DNA of 7,011 bases from Bacillota bacterium (GCA_012512665.1 JAAZDU010000114.1:1-7011), one strand, 5' to 3'. Positions 1-6,066 are shown, counted from the first letter of the stretch. Notes: generated by a model not told the origin, from the sequence alone. Translations and numbers: made by a program.

Positions 1-1
1 T

Positions 2-589
2 GGAAATGCACAGTACATAACCAAGAACAGGTTGCTTCACCACGGTACGCTGCTTTATAGTTCCAATCTTGACGATCTCGAAGAAGCCTTAAATGTCAGC
101 GCCGACAAAATTGAATCCAAAGGTATTAAGTCGGTTAGAAGCAGGGTTACCAATATTTGCGATCATCTCCAGGAAGATATTGGGCTGCAAAAGTTTAAGG
201 AGCTGCTTTTAGAAAGCATATTTAACGGGGCCAATATTAAGACAAAACGGCTGGTCCCGGAAGATCAAGCACAAATTAAAGAGCTGGTGAAAACAAAATA
301 TAGTACCTGGAAGTGGAATTTCGGGGAGTCCCCTGCCTATAACCTCAGCAGAACCAAACGCTTTAATTCAGGCAAGGTTGAGTTAAAACTATACGTAAAA
401 GATGGCATAATAAAAGAATGCAAGATATACGGTGATTTTTTTGGCATGAAGGATATAGCAGATATTGAGCATTTGCTTACAGGTAAAAAGTTTGAGGAGA
501 ATGAGATAAGGTCACTGCTAGAAACTGTAGATGTCCCTCAATATTTTGGCGGATTAAGCCATGGCGAACTTATGGAATTATTTGTTTGA
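2..589 (+). CDS. lplA: Lipoate-protein ligase, C-terminal part (5' end outside window)
   Basis: The enzyme activates lipoate with ATP to lipoyl-AMP and transfers it to a lysine of lipoyl-domain proteins such as GcvH or 2-oxoacid dehydrogenase E2, in the cytoplasm. The frame is open from base 2 and 195 residues are visible; the family is about 330 aa, so roughly the first 40% is missing. A TTG at 32 is internal and not the start. Visible hallmarks are the end of the catalytic BPL/LplA fold (HHGTLL near residue 13 of the visible part, then KGIKSVRSRVTNI near 40-52) and the LplA C-terminal accessory domain (TWKWNFGESPAYN around 102-114, KIYGDFF around 141-147, YFGGL around 181-185). The C-terminal domain is intact, with a TGA stop. 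No clear terminator follows. The next gene has its own promoter, so the two are probably not one operon. The family assignment is firm; an LplJ-type name would describe the same function. Confidence 0.93.
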   Translation, partial: GNAQYITKNRLLHHGTLLYSSNLDDLEEALNVSADKIESKGIKSVRSRVTNICDHLQEDIGLQKFKELLLESIFNGANIKTKRLVPEDQAQIKELVKTKYSTWKWNFGESPAYNLSRTKRFNSGKVELKLYVKDGIIKECKIYGDFFGMKDIADIEHLLTGKKFEENEIRSLLETVDVPQYFGGLSHGELMELFV

Positions 590-610
590 TAACCTTGTTG
601 TTTGATGGTC

Positions 611-640
611 TTGACATCCCAGGAAAACTGTTGTTACAAT
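611..640 (+). promoter_or_regulatory. Sigma-A promoter of the desulfoferrodoxin gene
   Basis: A perfect -35 TTGACA lies at 611-616 and a -10 TACAAT (5 of 6 matches) at 635-640, separated by 18 nt. It begins 22 nt after the lplA stop. Transcription would start near 647, leaving a leader of about 80 nt that contains the palindromes at 655-674. The motif match is read directly; use in vivo is inferred. Confidence 0.7.
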
Positions 641-654
641 AGTTTTATATTAAT

Positions 655-674
655 AATAGCTATTAATAGCTATT
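655..674. repeat. Two tandem copies of a 10-bp palindrome in the dfx leader
   Basis: AATAGCTATT, itself a perfect palindrome, occurs twice back to back at 655-664 and 665-674, so the 20 bp are also one palindrome. The repeat lies just downstream of the predicted start site (about +9 to +28). That position suits an operator for a dimeric repressor. It could also fold as a weak AU-rich hairpin followed by TTTTT. The regulator is not identifiable from sequence. Confidence 0.6.
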
Positions 675-725
675 TTTTACTTAGTGGGTCAATTATTTAT
701 TATAAAAGAGGGAGAGGTGTGCTAA

Positions 726-1106
726 TTGACAGAAAGGTTACAAGTTTACAAATGTTTGATCTGCGGTAATATTGTGGAAGTGCTGCATGTCGGGAAAGGG
801 GAGCTGGTTTGCTGCGGCAGGCCGATGAAGCTGTTGGAAGAAAACACAGAGGATGCTTCAAAAGAAAAACATGTTCCTGTAGTTAAAAAATATGGGGAAA
901 AGGTTACCGTTAAAATAGGAAGTGCTCCTCATCCCATGGAAGAAAAGCACTATATTGAATGGGCTGAGGTAATAGCTGGAGAAAAAATAAGCCGCAAATT
1001 CCTTAGTCCTAATAACACCCCGGAAGTAGTTTTTGACTGTACAGGAGACGAGCAGGATATAACCGTGCGTATTTACTGCAATTTGCACGGCTTATGGAAG
1101 GCATAA
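726..1106 (+). CDS. dfx: Desulfoferrodoxin (superoxide reductase)
   Basis: A cytoplasmic non-heme iron protein that reduces superoxide to hydrogen peroxide without making oxygen, using electrons usually delivered by rubredoxin. The 126 aa show the two-domain form. An N-terminal desulforedoxin-like domain has center I ligands C10, C13, C29 and C30. A C-terminal neelaredoxin-type domain has center II ligands H49 (EKHVP), H69 (APHPM), H75 (KHYIEW), C118 and H121 (YCNLHGLW); E47 matches the conserved loop glutamate. Length and all ligands fit an active enzyme. The start is TTG at 726, chosen because GGGAGAGGTG at 710-719 lies 6 nt upstream and the protein then begins with the usual short lead before the first CxxC. 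It has its own promoter at 611-640. It converges on rubredoxin, with a hairpin terminator between. Alternative symbols in use are rbo and sor. Confidence 0.96.
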   Translation: MTERLQVYKCLICGNIVEVLHVGKGELVCCGRPMKLLEENTEDASKEKHVPVVKKYGEKVTVKIGSAPHPMEEKHYIEWAEVIAGEKISRKFLSPNNTPEVVFDCTGDEQDITVRIYCNLHGLWKA

Positions 1107-1186
1107 CGCCTGGTTGTAGGGAAGCTTTGCATTAAGCGAGGCCTTGGGAGACTAAAGCATAAAGTTTAATTGCCATATAGCAAGAA

Positions 1187-1219
1187 AAAACCCAGAGCTT
1201 ATTGCGAGCCCTGGGTTTT
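1187..1219. terminator. Bidirectional rho-independent terminator between dfx and rubredoxin
   Basis: AAAACCCAG at 1187-1195 pairs perfectly with CTGGGTTTT at 1211-1219. One mismatch inside is followed by four more pairs (1197-1200 with 1206-1209, one of them G-U) and a 5-nt loop. The A-tract on one side and T-tract on the other let it act from both strands, which fits its place between two convergent genes (dfx ends at 1106, rubredoxin at 1232). Confidence 0.85.
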
Positions 1220-1231
1220 AGCTTGTATAGC

Positions 1232-1393
1232 TTAATCTATTTTCTCAAATTCTTCCTTGCCTACGCCACAAACCGGGCAGACCCAGTCATCTGGAAGATC
1301 ATCAAAAGCTGTTCCTGGGGCGATGTCGCCTTCCGGGTCTCCCTCCTCTGGATCGTAAACATAGCCGCACACAGTGCATTCGTACTTTTCCAT
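1232..1393 (-). CDS. Rubredoxin
   Basis: A small cytoplasmic one-electron carrier with a single Fe(Cys)4 site. The 53-aa frame begins [15 protein letters not shown] and has the two knuckles C6-x2-C9-G-Y and C39-P-x-C42-G-V. In between it has the conserved aromatic and acidic core ([23 protein letters not shown]), and it ends EFEKID. Length and spacing are textbook for the family. The start is ATG at 1391-1393, with AAAGGAG at 1404-1410 ten nt upstream. It lies 34 nt downstream of the flavoprotein gene on the same strand, so the two are probably co-transcribed and end at the shared hairpin. Known biology makes it the likely electron donor to the convergent superoxide reductase; which reductase loads it is inferred. 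The gene is only 162 bp and easily missed. Confidence 0.96.
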   Translation of the reverse strand: MEKYECTVCGYVYDPEEGDPEGDIAPGTAFDDLPDDWVCPVCGVGKEEFEKID

Positions 1394-1427
1394 TCAAACA
1401 CAGCTCCTTTTTAATTTTTCATTTTCT

Positions 1428-2039
1428 TTAAGCGTTACTTTTGCGGGATAAAATTTCCTCGGCAAAAAGCTCCCCTACTGTATAAGCTTCTTGAAGGGCA
1501 TCGGGCTTTTTTAAAATAGCGCCTTTTTCGTCTATGCCCCTGTAGCAAAGGCTGCCATAATAGTGGTAGTTAATATTGTGGTAATAAATTTTGGCTATTT
1601 TCAGGGCATCTTCACAGTATTCCTTTTTTTTCATTGCGCCCACGGAGATAAAATAACCGAGCTTTCCCATTTCCAGCGTAACTTTAGGTTTTTTCAGCTG
1701 ATATTTAGCCTGCCACCAGCACTGGAAGCGGTCAATAAATATTTTTAGCTGCCCCGAGAGGGTACCGAAGTAAATTGGCGAAGCCAGGACCATGGCCCTG
1801 GCGGCAGCAACCCGTGGGTAGATGCTTTGCATATCGTCCTTAAGTATACATTCCCCCGTCTTTGCGCAGCTATCGCAGGCCTGGCAAGGTCGGATATTTA
1901 AATCGTTAACCCTGATACTGCTTACGTTCAGCCCCTTTTTTTCCAAAGCCCGGACAAAGAACTGCAACAAGAGTTCACTGTTGCCGTGGCGACGTGGGCT
2001 GGATGAAATGGCCAGGATGGTGTCCTTCTGGGCTGGCAT
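1428..2039 (-). CDS. Flavodoxin-fold iron-sulfur flavoprotein (NADPH-dependent FMN reductase family)
   Basis: Predicted cytoplasmic FMN protein of 203 aa. Residues 7-25 carry the first strand and FMN phosphate loop of the family (ILAISSSPRRHGNSE). Residues 51-64 hold a compact cysteine motif, C52-x2-C55-x2-C58-x5-C64, which matches the CX2CX2CX4-7C pattern of the archaeal/clostridial iron-sulfur flavoprotein (Isf) group that binds a 4Fe-4S cluster. Residues 86-104 contain the typical SPIYFGTLSGQLK segment and following helix. Isf proteins pass electrons from ferredoxin and can reduce O2 or H2O2; the substrate here is not determined by sequence. The start is ATG at 2037-2039, with AAGGTGGT at 2051-2058 about 11 nt upstream. 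It is the first gene of a likely two-gene operon with rubredoxin. It could also be a flavin or quinone reductase, since the superfamily is often over-annotated. Confidence 0.85.
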   Translation of the reverse strand: MPAQKDTILAISSSPRRHGNSELLLQFFVRALEKKGLNVSSIRVNDLNIRPCQACDSCAKTGECILKDDMQSIYPRVAAARAMVLASPIYFGTLSGQLKIFIDRFQCWWQAKYQLKKPKVTLEMGKLGYFISVGAMKKKEYCEDALKIAKIYYHNINYHYYGSLCYRGIDEKGAILKKPDALQEAYTVGELFAEEILSRKSNA

Positions 2040-2153
2040 TTAATTATTTCACCACCTTACTTTATCTTTTACTATGTGGCCTACGATGCATTAAAGTAGC
2101 TGGTTGCCAGGCGTATCCATATTATAATGACGTACGCTAACAATTATAAGCAA

Positions 2154-2182
2154 ACAATAGCATCAAATGTAGCCTGTGTCAA
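2154..2182 (-). promoter_or_regulatory. Candidate promoter of the flavoprotein-rubredoxin operon
   Basis: On the minus strand a perfect TTGACA (2177-2182) and a TATTGT (2154-2159, 4 of 6 matches) are separated by 17 nt. A start near 2147 gives a leader of about 107 nt. A second TATAAT on the same strand at 2121-2126 has no good -35 but may be an alternative. The motif is moderate and its use is inferred. Confidence 0.45.
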
Positions 2183-2229
2183 TTGCATTAACCCCCTTTT
2201 TAAATAATCATTTTGGTTGACGTACCGTA

Positions 2230-2238
2230 TGGTATAAT
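2230..2238 (+). promoter_or_regulatory. Extended -10 promoter of the DUF1294 gene
   Basis: TGGTATAAT at 2230-2238 is a perfect TGnTATAAT extended -10. The nearby TTGACG at 2217-2222 is only 10 nt away, too close for a -35, so the extended -10 would carry recognition. The predicted start is near 2245, about 56 nt before the gene. The 12 bp at 2223-2234 form TACC-GTAT-GGTA, a weak dyad overlapping the -10. Confidence 0.5.
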
Positions 2239-2300
2239 CCTGATAAACAATAATAATGAGATAGTTTACGGCAGAAGAATATAGATGGGGGGGTGGGGAA

Positions 2301-2579
2301 ATGATCCTGGAGAAGGAGATGCTTATCAAAGGAGTAATGCTCTGGAATCTTGTAGCATTTATAGTGATGGCCTACGATAAATATGCTGCGGTTAAAAAGT
2401 TAAGGCGCGTGCAAGAAAAGCACATATTTGCCCTGGCTTTATTTTTGGCTGCAGCCGGAGTATATTGGGGAATGCTAATTTTCCGCCATAAAACTCTTCA
2501 CCTGAGCTTTCGCCTGGGCATTCCCGTTTTATTGGTTATAAATATTGTCCTCTTTTACTATATTATTTGCTCCTGTTAA
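2301..2579 (+). CDS. DUF1294 family small membrane protein
   Basis: A 92-aa membrane protein of unknown function. Family marks are YDK at 25-27, RRVQEK at 35-40 (RVPE-like, with Gln for the usual Pro), GM at 57-58, FRHKT at 61-65, F70 and GIP at 73-75. Hydrophobic segments at about 10-24, 41-60 and 72-90 suggest two or three membrane spans. The double glycine often seen in the middle helix is replaced by alanines. Two starts are possible: ATG 2301 behind a G-rich stretch (2287-2298), or in-frame ATG 2319 with GGAG at 2309-2312 six nt upstream, giving 86 aa. The sequence does not settle this. The last 51 bp overlap the 3' end of the convergent Rrf2 gene. No role in the neighbouring stress genes can be claimed. 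Confidence 0.82.
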   Translation: MILEKEMLIKGVMLWNLVAFIVMAYDKYAAVKKLRRVQEKHIFALALFLAAAGVYWGMLIFRHKTLHLSFRLGIPVLLVINIVLFYYIICSC

Positions 2580-2993
2580 ATCTGGCACAAAGTTTTCCAG
2601 TGTATGGGTTTTTAAATAATTAAGAAATTGTTTGTTAATAGAGGATATTGTATCTCCAAAAATACATTTTTCAAAAGGGCATTTAGCCTGGCCCAGGGGA
2701 CAACACCCTCCCATAAGAATCTTGCCTTCTATCACTTCATATATATCCAGGAAAGAGATGTCTGCAGGCTTTCTTTTTAAGGAGAAACCACCTTTGGGTC
2801 CCCTGGCTGATTTCAAAAGGCCAGCCTTTACTAAGCGCTGCAGAACTTTGGCCAGGTGATTTTCCGAATAGCCGGTTTCTCCAGCAATGTCTTTCACGCT
2901 TACCGTCTCCTTTTCACTGCGGGCGATAAAGACCATGCTGTGCAGTGCCAGGGAGAGCATTTCAGAAATATGAACAACCGAATTGGAGCTCAT
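2529..2993 (-). CDS. Rrf2-family transcriptional regulator with Fe-S-type cysteine cluster
   Basis: A 154-aa DNA-binding protein of the family of IscR, NsrR, CymR and RsrR. The N-terminal half is the winged helix: HISEMLSLALHSM near 8-20, the recognition region VSVKDIAGETGYSENHLAKVLQRL at about 31-54 (split in family consensus as IA...S..YL.K.LQ.L), and the wing ARGPKGGFSL at 63-72. A dimerization segment follows (ISFLDIYEVIEG, 79-90), then cysteines C97, C98, C105 and C110. Fe-S-binding members use three cysteines here, so a labile cluster sensing NO, O2 or redox state is likely but inferred. The start is ATG at 2991-2993, with AGGAGGGG at 3001-3008. It follows hcp by 123 nt on the same strand, so it is a probable local regulator of hcp. 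An NsrR-like or HcpR-like function is possible; the exact subfamily is not resolved. Confidence 0.9.
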   Translation of the reverse strand: MSSNSVVHISEMLSLALHSMVFIARSEKETVSVKDIAGETGYSENHLAKVLQRLVKAGLLKSARGPKGGFSLKRKPADISFLDIYEVIEGKILMGGCCPLGQAKCPFEKCIFGDTISSINKQFLNYLKTHTLENFVPDLTGANNIVKEDNIYNQ

Positions 2994-3030
2994 CTAGAAC
3001 CCCCTCCTTTACCAAAACATGGGGGAGAAG

Positions 3031-3068
3031 AAGAAGGGATGAATTTGTAGACAGCACCATCCCTTCTT
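3031..3068. repeat. Long inverted repeat between hcp and the Rrf2 gene
   Basis: AAGAAGGGATG at 3031-3041 and CATCCCTTCTT at 3058-3068 are perfect 11-bp arms around a 16-nt loop. The pairing extends on the plus strand to 3027-3072 with one G-U. It lies 49 nt after the hcp stop and about 38 nt before the Rrf2 start. It may end or weaken hcp transcripts, protect the hcp mRNA 3' end, or act as an operator or leader hairpin of the regulator gene. On the hcp strand it is followed by a C/T-rich run and not a clean U-tract, so a classic terminator is uncertain. Confidence 0.6.
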
Positions 3069-3073
3069 TTTCC

Positions 3074-3101
3074 ATTATCGTTTTTAGAAGGTTAAACTCA
3101 A
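3074..3101 (-). promoter_or_regulatory. Weak candidate promoter of the Rrf2 gene
   Basis: On the minus strand TTGAGT (3096-3101) and GATAAT (3074-3079) are spaced by 16 nt. The start would fall near 3067, at the edge of the inverted repeat 3031-3068. It could give the regulator a supply independent of the hcp promoter. The match is modest. Confidence 0.3.
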
Positions 3102-3116
3102 ATTATTTTTACCCTT

Positions 3117-4748
3117 TTAGACTAATTTTTTCAGGTCTTCATCTACAGTCGAAATACCCGATATACCAAATTTTTCTACAAGAGCATTGGCCACATTGGG
3201 AGAGAGGAAAGCTGGCAGAGACGGCCCCAGGTGAATGTTTTTAATACCGAGGTGCAACAGGGCCAGAAGAACTATGACCGCTTTTTGCTCGTACCAGGCG
3301 ATGTTATAGGAGATTGGTAGCTCATTGATATCGTTAAGCTCAAACACTTCTTTTAGTTTCAGGGCTATTACCGCCAGCGAGTAAGAATCATTGCACTGGC
3401 CGGCGTCTAAGACGCGGGGTATGCCGTCTATCTCCCCCAGATTTAGCTTGTTGTATTTATATTTAGCACAGCCTGCTGTTAAAATGACAACATCCTGCGG
3501 TAGCCTTTTAGCAAACTCTGTATAATATTCTCTTGCCTTCATCCTGCCGTCGCAGCCAGCCATTACTATAAATTTTTTAATTGCACCGCTTTTAACGGCA
3601 CCTACTACCTTATCCGCCAGGCCTAAAACAGTATTATGGGCAAAACCTCCGATGATTTTGCCGTTTTCTATTTCCTGAGGGGGCTTGCACTTTTTAGCGT
3701 GTTCGATTAAAGGAGAAAAATCCTTTGCCTTGCCTGGCTCTCGATCTGCTATATGAGTTAGCCCGCTAAAACCAACATTGCCTGTGGTATAAACTCTATC
3801 TTTGTACGACTCTTTAGGCGGTACCAGGCAGTTGGTAGTCATCAAGATGGGGCCGTTAAAAGACTCAAACTCCTCCTTCTGTTTCCACCAGGCGTTTCCA
3901 TAGTTTCCTACAAAGTTTTCATATTTTTTAAAGAAGGGGTAATAGTGTGCTGGCAACATCTCACCGTGTGTATAGACATCGATACCTGTACCCCTGGTTT
4001 GTTTTAAAAGTTCTTCTAAATCTTTTAGGTCATGCCCACTTACCAGGATACCGGGATTATTTCTGACGCCAATATCAACCTTTGTTATCTCAGGGTTTCC
4101 ATAAGTTTTAGTATTTGCTTCGTCCAGTAAAGCCATTACCTTTACTCCGTATTTTCCTGTTTCCAGGGCAAGTGCAGTTAAGTCCTCTGCTGACAACGAG
4201 TCGTCCAGAGTTGCCGCCAGGGCTTTTTTCATGAACTTAAAAATTTCATCATCAGAAAACCCAAGAATAAGAGCATGATCAGCATAAGCCGCCAATCCTT
4301 TTAAGCCATAGGTAATCAATTCCCGCAGGGAGCGGATATCTTCATCTTTGGTGGCAAGGACCCCTACTGTTTCAGCTTTTTGTTCAATTTCGGCGTCGTT
4401 TTGGGGAGTCCAAAGCTGTGCATCGTGCAGCTTGTTTTTTTCTGCGCCAACTTTGTCCAAGAGTTCATTTCTGAGTGACAGGGCCTCTTTAATCTTGTCC
4501 ATAAAAAAGTCCTTGTCGAAATTGACGTTGGTAATAGTAGAGAATAGCCCTTTAATTATAAATTCGTTTACGCTTCTTTGATCAATTCCCTTTTCTGCTT
4601 GTAGGCTGCTTTTGGCTATCCCTTTAAGAAGATAAATAAGTAGATCCTGCAGTTTTGCAACTTCTGGTGTTTTTCCGCATACACCTTTTACAGTGCAGCC
4701 CTTGTTCCTGGCCGTCTCCTGGCATTGGAAACAAAACATACTCACCAT
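3117..4748 (-). CDS. hcp: Hybrid cluster protein (Hcp, hydroxylamine reductase family), class I
   Basis: A cytoplasmic Fe-S enzyme first named hydroxylamine reductase (EC 1.7.99.1) and now linked to nitric oxide reduction and nitrosative stress. The protein is 543 aa from ATG 4748. Its N-terminal cysteines C6-x2-C9-x8-C18-x5-C24 give the compact pattern of anaerobe (class I) proteins that bind a 4Fe-4S cluster. All hybrid-cluster ligands are present: H239 (SGHD), E263 (GEML), C307 (TTNC), C399 (AGCDGR, the persulfide position), C427 (TAGCAK), C452 (GQCND), E487 and K489 (WYEQK). Their spacing matches the Desulfovibrio protein. Possible starts are TTG 4751, ATG 4748, GTG 4745 and ATG 4739; AGGGGGG at 4754-4760 favours 4748 or 4745, and family proteins often begin (MS)MFC. 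It is transcribed from a consensus promoter under a palindrome, with the Rrf2 gene following. No hcr reductase gene is beside it, so its electron donor is unknown. Confidence 0.97.
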   Translation of the reverse strand: MVSMFCFQCQETARNKGCTVKGVCGKTPEVAKLQDLLIYLLKGIAKSSLQAEKGIDQRSVNEFIIKGLFSTITNVNFDKDFFMDKIKEALSLRNELLDKVGAEKNKLHDAQLWTPQNDAEIEQKAETVGVLATKDEDIRSLRELITYGLKGLAAYADHALILGFSDDEIFKFMKKALAATLDDSLSAEDLTALALETGKYGVKVMALLDEANTKTYGNPEITKVDIGVRNNPGILVSGHDLKDLEELLKQTRGTGIDVYTHGEMLPAHYYPFFKKYENFVGNYGNAWWKQKEEFESFNGPILMTTNCLVPPKESYKDRVYTTGNVGFSGLTHIADREPGKAKDFSPLIEHAKKCKPPQEIENGKIIGGFAHNTVLGLADKVVGAVKSGAIKKFIVMAGCDGRMKAREYYTEFAKRLPQDVVILTAGCAKYKYNKLNLGEIDGIPRVLDAGQCNDSYSLAVIALKLKEVFELNDINELPISYNIAWYEQKAVIVLLALLHLGIKNIHLGPSLPAFLSPNVANALVEKFGISGISTVDEDLKKLV

Positions 4749-4773
4749 CAAAGCCCCCCTATCAAATAGTATA

Positions 4774-4799
4774 TAGGTATTATAGTACTTATATACCTA
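4774..4799. promoter_or_regulatory. 26-bp interrupted palindrome over the hcp promoter (candidate Rrf2 operator)
   Basis: TAGGTAT (4774-4780) and ATACCTA (4793-4799) are perfect inverted arms, and AGTACT (4784-4789) is a palindrome on the same centre of symmetry (4786.5). The 26 bp cover the hcp -10 and most of the spacer, where a bound dimer would block RNA polymerase. The Rrf2 protein encoded just after hcp is the obvious candidate ligand; this is inference from position. Confidence 0.6.
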
Positions 4800-4807
4800 A
4801 ATGTCAA
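4779..4807 (-). promoter_or_regulatory. Perfect consensus sigma-A promoter of hcp
   Basis: On the minus strand TTGACA (4802-4807), a 17-nt spacer and TATAAT (4779-4784) match the sigma-A consensus at all 12 positions. The predicted start near 4772 leaves a leader of about 24 nt before the hcp start. A promoter this strong normally needs a repressor for control, which fits the overlapping palindrome. Confidence 0.85.
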
Positions 4808-5017
4808 GAAAAAAATATATCGGGTCCGAAATTTTTTGCTGCTCCTCTGCAGGTTCTTTCAGGGTAAAATACCAGCACTTTGCCTGGGAAAGCAGCTTAT
4901 CACAAGCAATTTTAGGAACGACATATATCAATTACTGCCCCTCCGGTAACTTTTGTAGCTGCTGCAAGCCGGATAAAAATGAGATCAGACAATTGTGTAA
5001 CAAACTTTAAAGATAAG
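4808..5017. other. Intergenic region between divergent hcp and transporter promoters, no gene seen
   Basis: The genes hcp and the AEC transporter are divergent and about 310 bp apart. The two ends hold their promoters (4779-4807 and 5018-5026). The middle shows no recognisable RNA, repeat or convincing reading frame. A 69-codon open frame at 4801-5010 has no family resemblance and no ribosome-binding site. Only short CTGC/GCAGC repeats are visible, too weak to call. Confidence 0.6.
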
Positions 5018-5026
5018 TGCTATAAT
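5018..5026 (+). promoter_or_regulatory. Extended -10 promoter of the AEC transporter gene
   Basis: TGCTATAAT at 5018-5026 is a perfect TGnTATAAT. The -35 position (about 4998-5003, TAACAA) is poor, so the TG extension probably carries recognition. The predicted start near 5033 leaves a leader of about 27 nt that contains the Shine-Dalgarno site AGGAGGGGAG (5045-5054). Confidence 0.6.
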
Positions 5027-5059
5027 ATTGGCTGTGCAAGAAACAGGAGGGGAGCTATT

Positions 5060-6046
5060 TTGACAAACTTTTGGGTTTCATTTATTCTAATCATTGTTTC
5101 CTTGAGTGCAGGTTATGCCTACAGGCTCAGCGTACTTAGTCGCGATCCTCAGGGAGCTGGCAAGCTGCGCCTTATAGCCACAGCTATACAAAAATTAGTG
5201 GTTGTGGTAATTACGCCAGTGATTCTAATCAATGCCTTTTGGGTACTAGATATTGCTGGCGGAACAATGGTTTTATATCCATTTATTGGATTAATGTCCC
5301 ATGTTATAGGTGGTGTAATTGCCCTGGCTATTTCCAGACAATTTGGTCACACGCGCAGGCAGACTGGAGCGATGTTTACCTGTGGAGCCTTCACCAACCT
5401 CAGTTCCTTCGGCGGGCTGGTAGCTTATATGTACTATGGTGAAGCTGGTTTTGCCCTGTCAGTCCTGTTTAAATTGTTTGAACCGGTTGCCTACTACGGC
5501 ATCGGCTTTCCCCTGGCCAAACTGTACTCGGAGAACGTTTCTAATAACGGCACAATAAAATGGCGCATTGACTTGAAGGCGCTGCTGCGGGACCGCCTTG
5601 TCCTGCTGCCCCTTATCGCTATTCTTTTAGGGATGCTGCTTAACTGGTCTGGTTTAGATCGGCCGTATTTTTTGGACACATTGGTGTCGCCTATGGTTAT
5701 GCTTTCAACAGTGATGATGCTGTTATCTGTAGGGTTAAATATGAGGCTTGCTGCTGCGTCAGGTTATTTTCGTGAGGCTATGGCATTAGCTAGTATCAAG
5801 CACCTGCTTATGCCTGTACTGATGACTGCAACAGGATTGGCACTTGGTTACGGCAAAATAGATGGAGGATTGCCGCTGCGTGTTTTAATTACCATGGGCG
5901 CCATGCCAGTAGCCTTTAATTCCCTCATTCCGCCGTCTATCTATAATTTAGATATTGATTTGGCTAATTCTTGCTGGATAGTAAGTACTGCTCTTTTTGT
6001 CATAGTAATCTTACCGTTGTTGTATCTGTTAACATTGGCTGGTTAA
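5060..6046 (+). CDS. AEC-family transporter (auxin efflux carrier-like permease)
   Basis: An inner-membrane carrier of the AEC/BART group, 328 aa, the usual length for the family. Bacterial members move organic acids such as malate or malonate; the substrate here cannot be read from sequence. About ten hydrophobic segments are visible (near 4-22, 42-62, 70-92, 101-125, 129-152, 178-196, 207-229, 240-263, 272-292 and 303-325), arranged as two five-helix halves split by a polar stretch at about 155-177. Family marks are the broken helix GAFTNLSSFGG at 109-119 and its counterpart MGAMPVAFNSLIPPSIY at 279-295. The start is TTG at 5060, 9 nt after GGAGG (5046-5050) inside a strong Shine-Dalgarno. 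An in-frame ATG at 4979 lies upstream of the predicted promoter and would add 27 polar residues unlike the family. It stands alone and converges on the PsiE gene. Confidence 0.88.
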   Translation: MTNFWVSFILIIVSLSAGYAYRLSVLSRDPQGAGKLRLIATAIQKLVVVVITPVILINAFWVLDIAGGTMVLYPFIGLMSHVIGGVIALAISRQFGHTRRQTGAMFTCGAFTNLSSFGGLVAYMYYGEAGFALSVLFKLFEPVAYYGIGFPLAKLYSENVSNNGTIKWRIDLKALLRDRLVLLPLIAILLGMLLNWSGLDRPYFLDTLVSPMVMLSTVMMLLSVGLNMRLAAASGYFREAMALASIKHLLMPVLMTATGLALGYGKIDGGLPLRVLITMGAMPVAFNSLIPPSIYNLDIDLANSCWIVSTALFVIVILPLLYLLTLAG

Positions 6047-6066
6047 GTCATTTTCGGTTTCAATAT

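Noticed and set aside
1202..1414. 70-codon plus-strand open frame
   Set aside because: Antisense shadow of rubredoxin, whose four cysteines and length are unmistakable on the minus strand.
2128..2225. Direct repeat TGACGTAC at 2128-2135 and 2218-2225 in the flavoprotein/DUF1294 intergenic region
   Set aside because: Only 8 bp with no further similarity; may be chance, although both copies lie near -10 elements.
2217..2238. TTGACG and TATAAT as a full promoter pair
   Set aside because: The spacer is 10 nt, too short for sigma-A; the TATAAT is kept only as an extended -10.
2144..2329. 61-codon minus-strand open frame upstream of the flavoprotein
   Set aside because: It covers the divergent promoters and the start of the DUF1294 gene; no ribosome-binding site and no recognisable motif.
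2468..2525. 8-bp inverted repeat GGGAATGC...GCATTCCC followed by GTTTTATT
   Set aside because: The 42-nt loop is long and the repeat lies in DUF1294 coding sequence; it could be a minus-strand terminator for rrf2, but no U-tract follows on that strand.
3117..3244. Plus-strand open frame running into the 3' end of hcp
   Set aside because: Antisense to a well-supported Hcp C-terminus; no ribosome-binding site.
4993..5003. TTGTGTAACAA, a short Rex/FNR-like dyad upstream of the transporter
   Set aside because: Only 4-bp arms with a 3-nt gap, far from the consensus length of Rex or FNR sites.
4801..5010. 69-codon open frame on the plus strand with several cysteines between hcp and the transporter
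   Set aside because: No family resemblance, no ribosome-binding site, overlaps both promoters, and composition looks non-coding.
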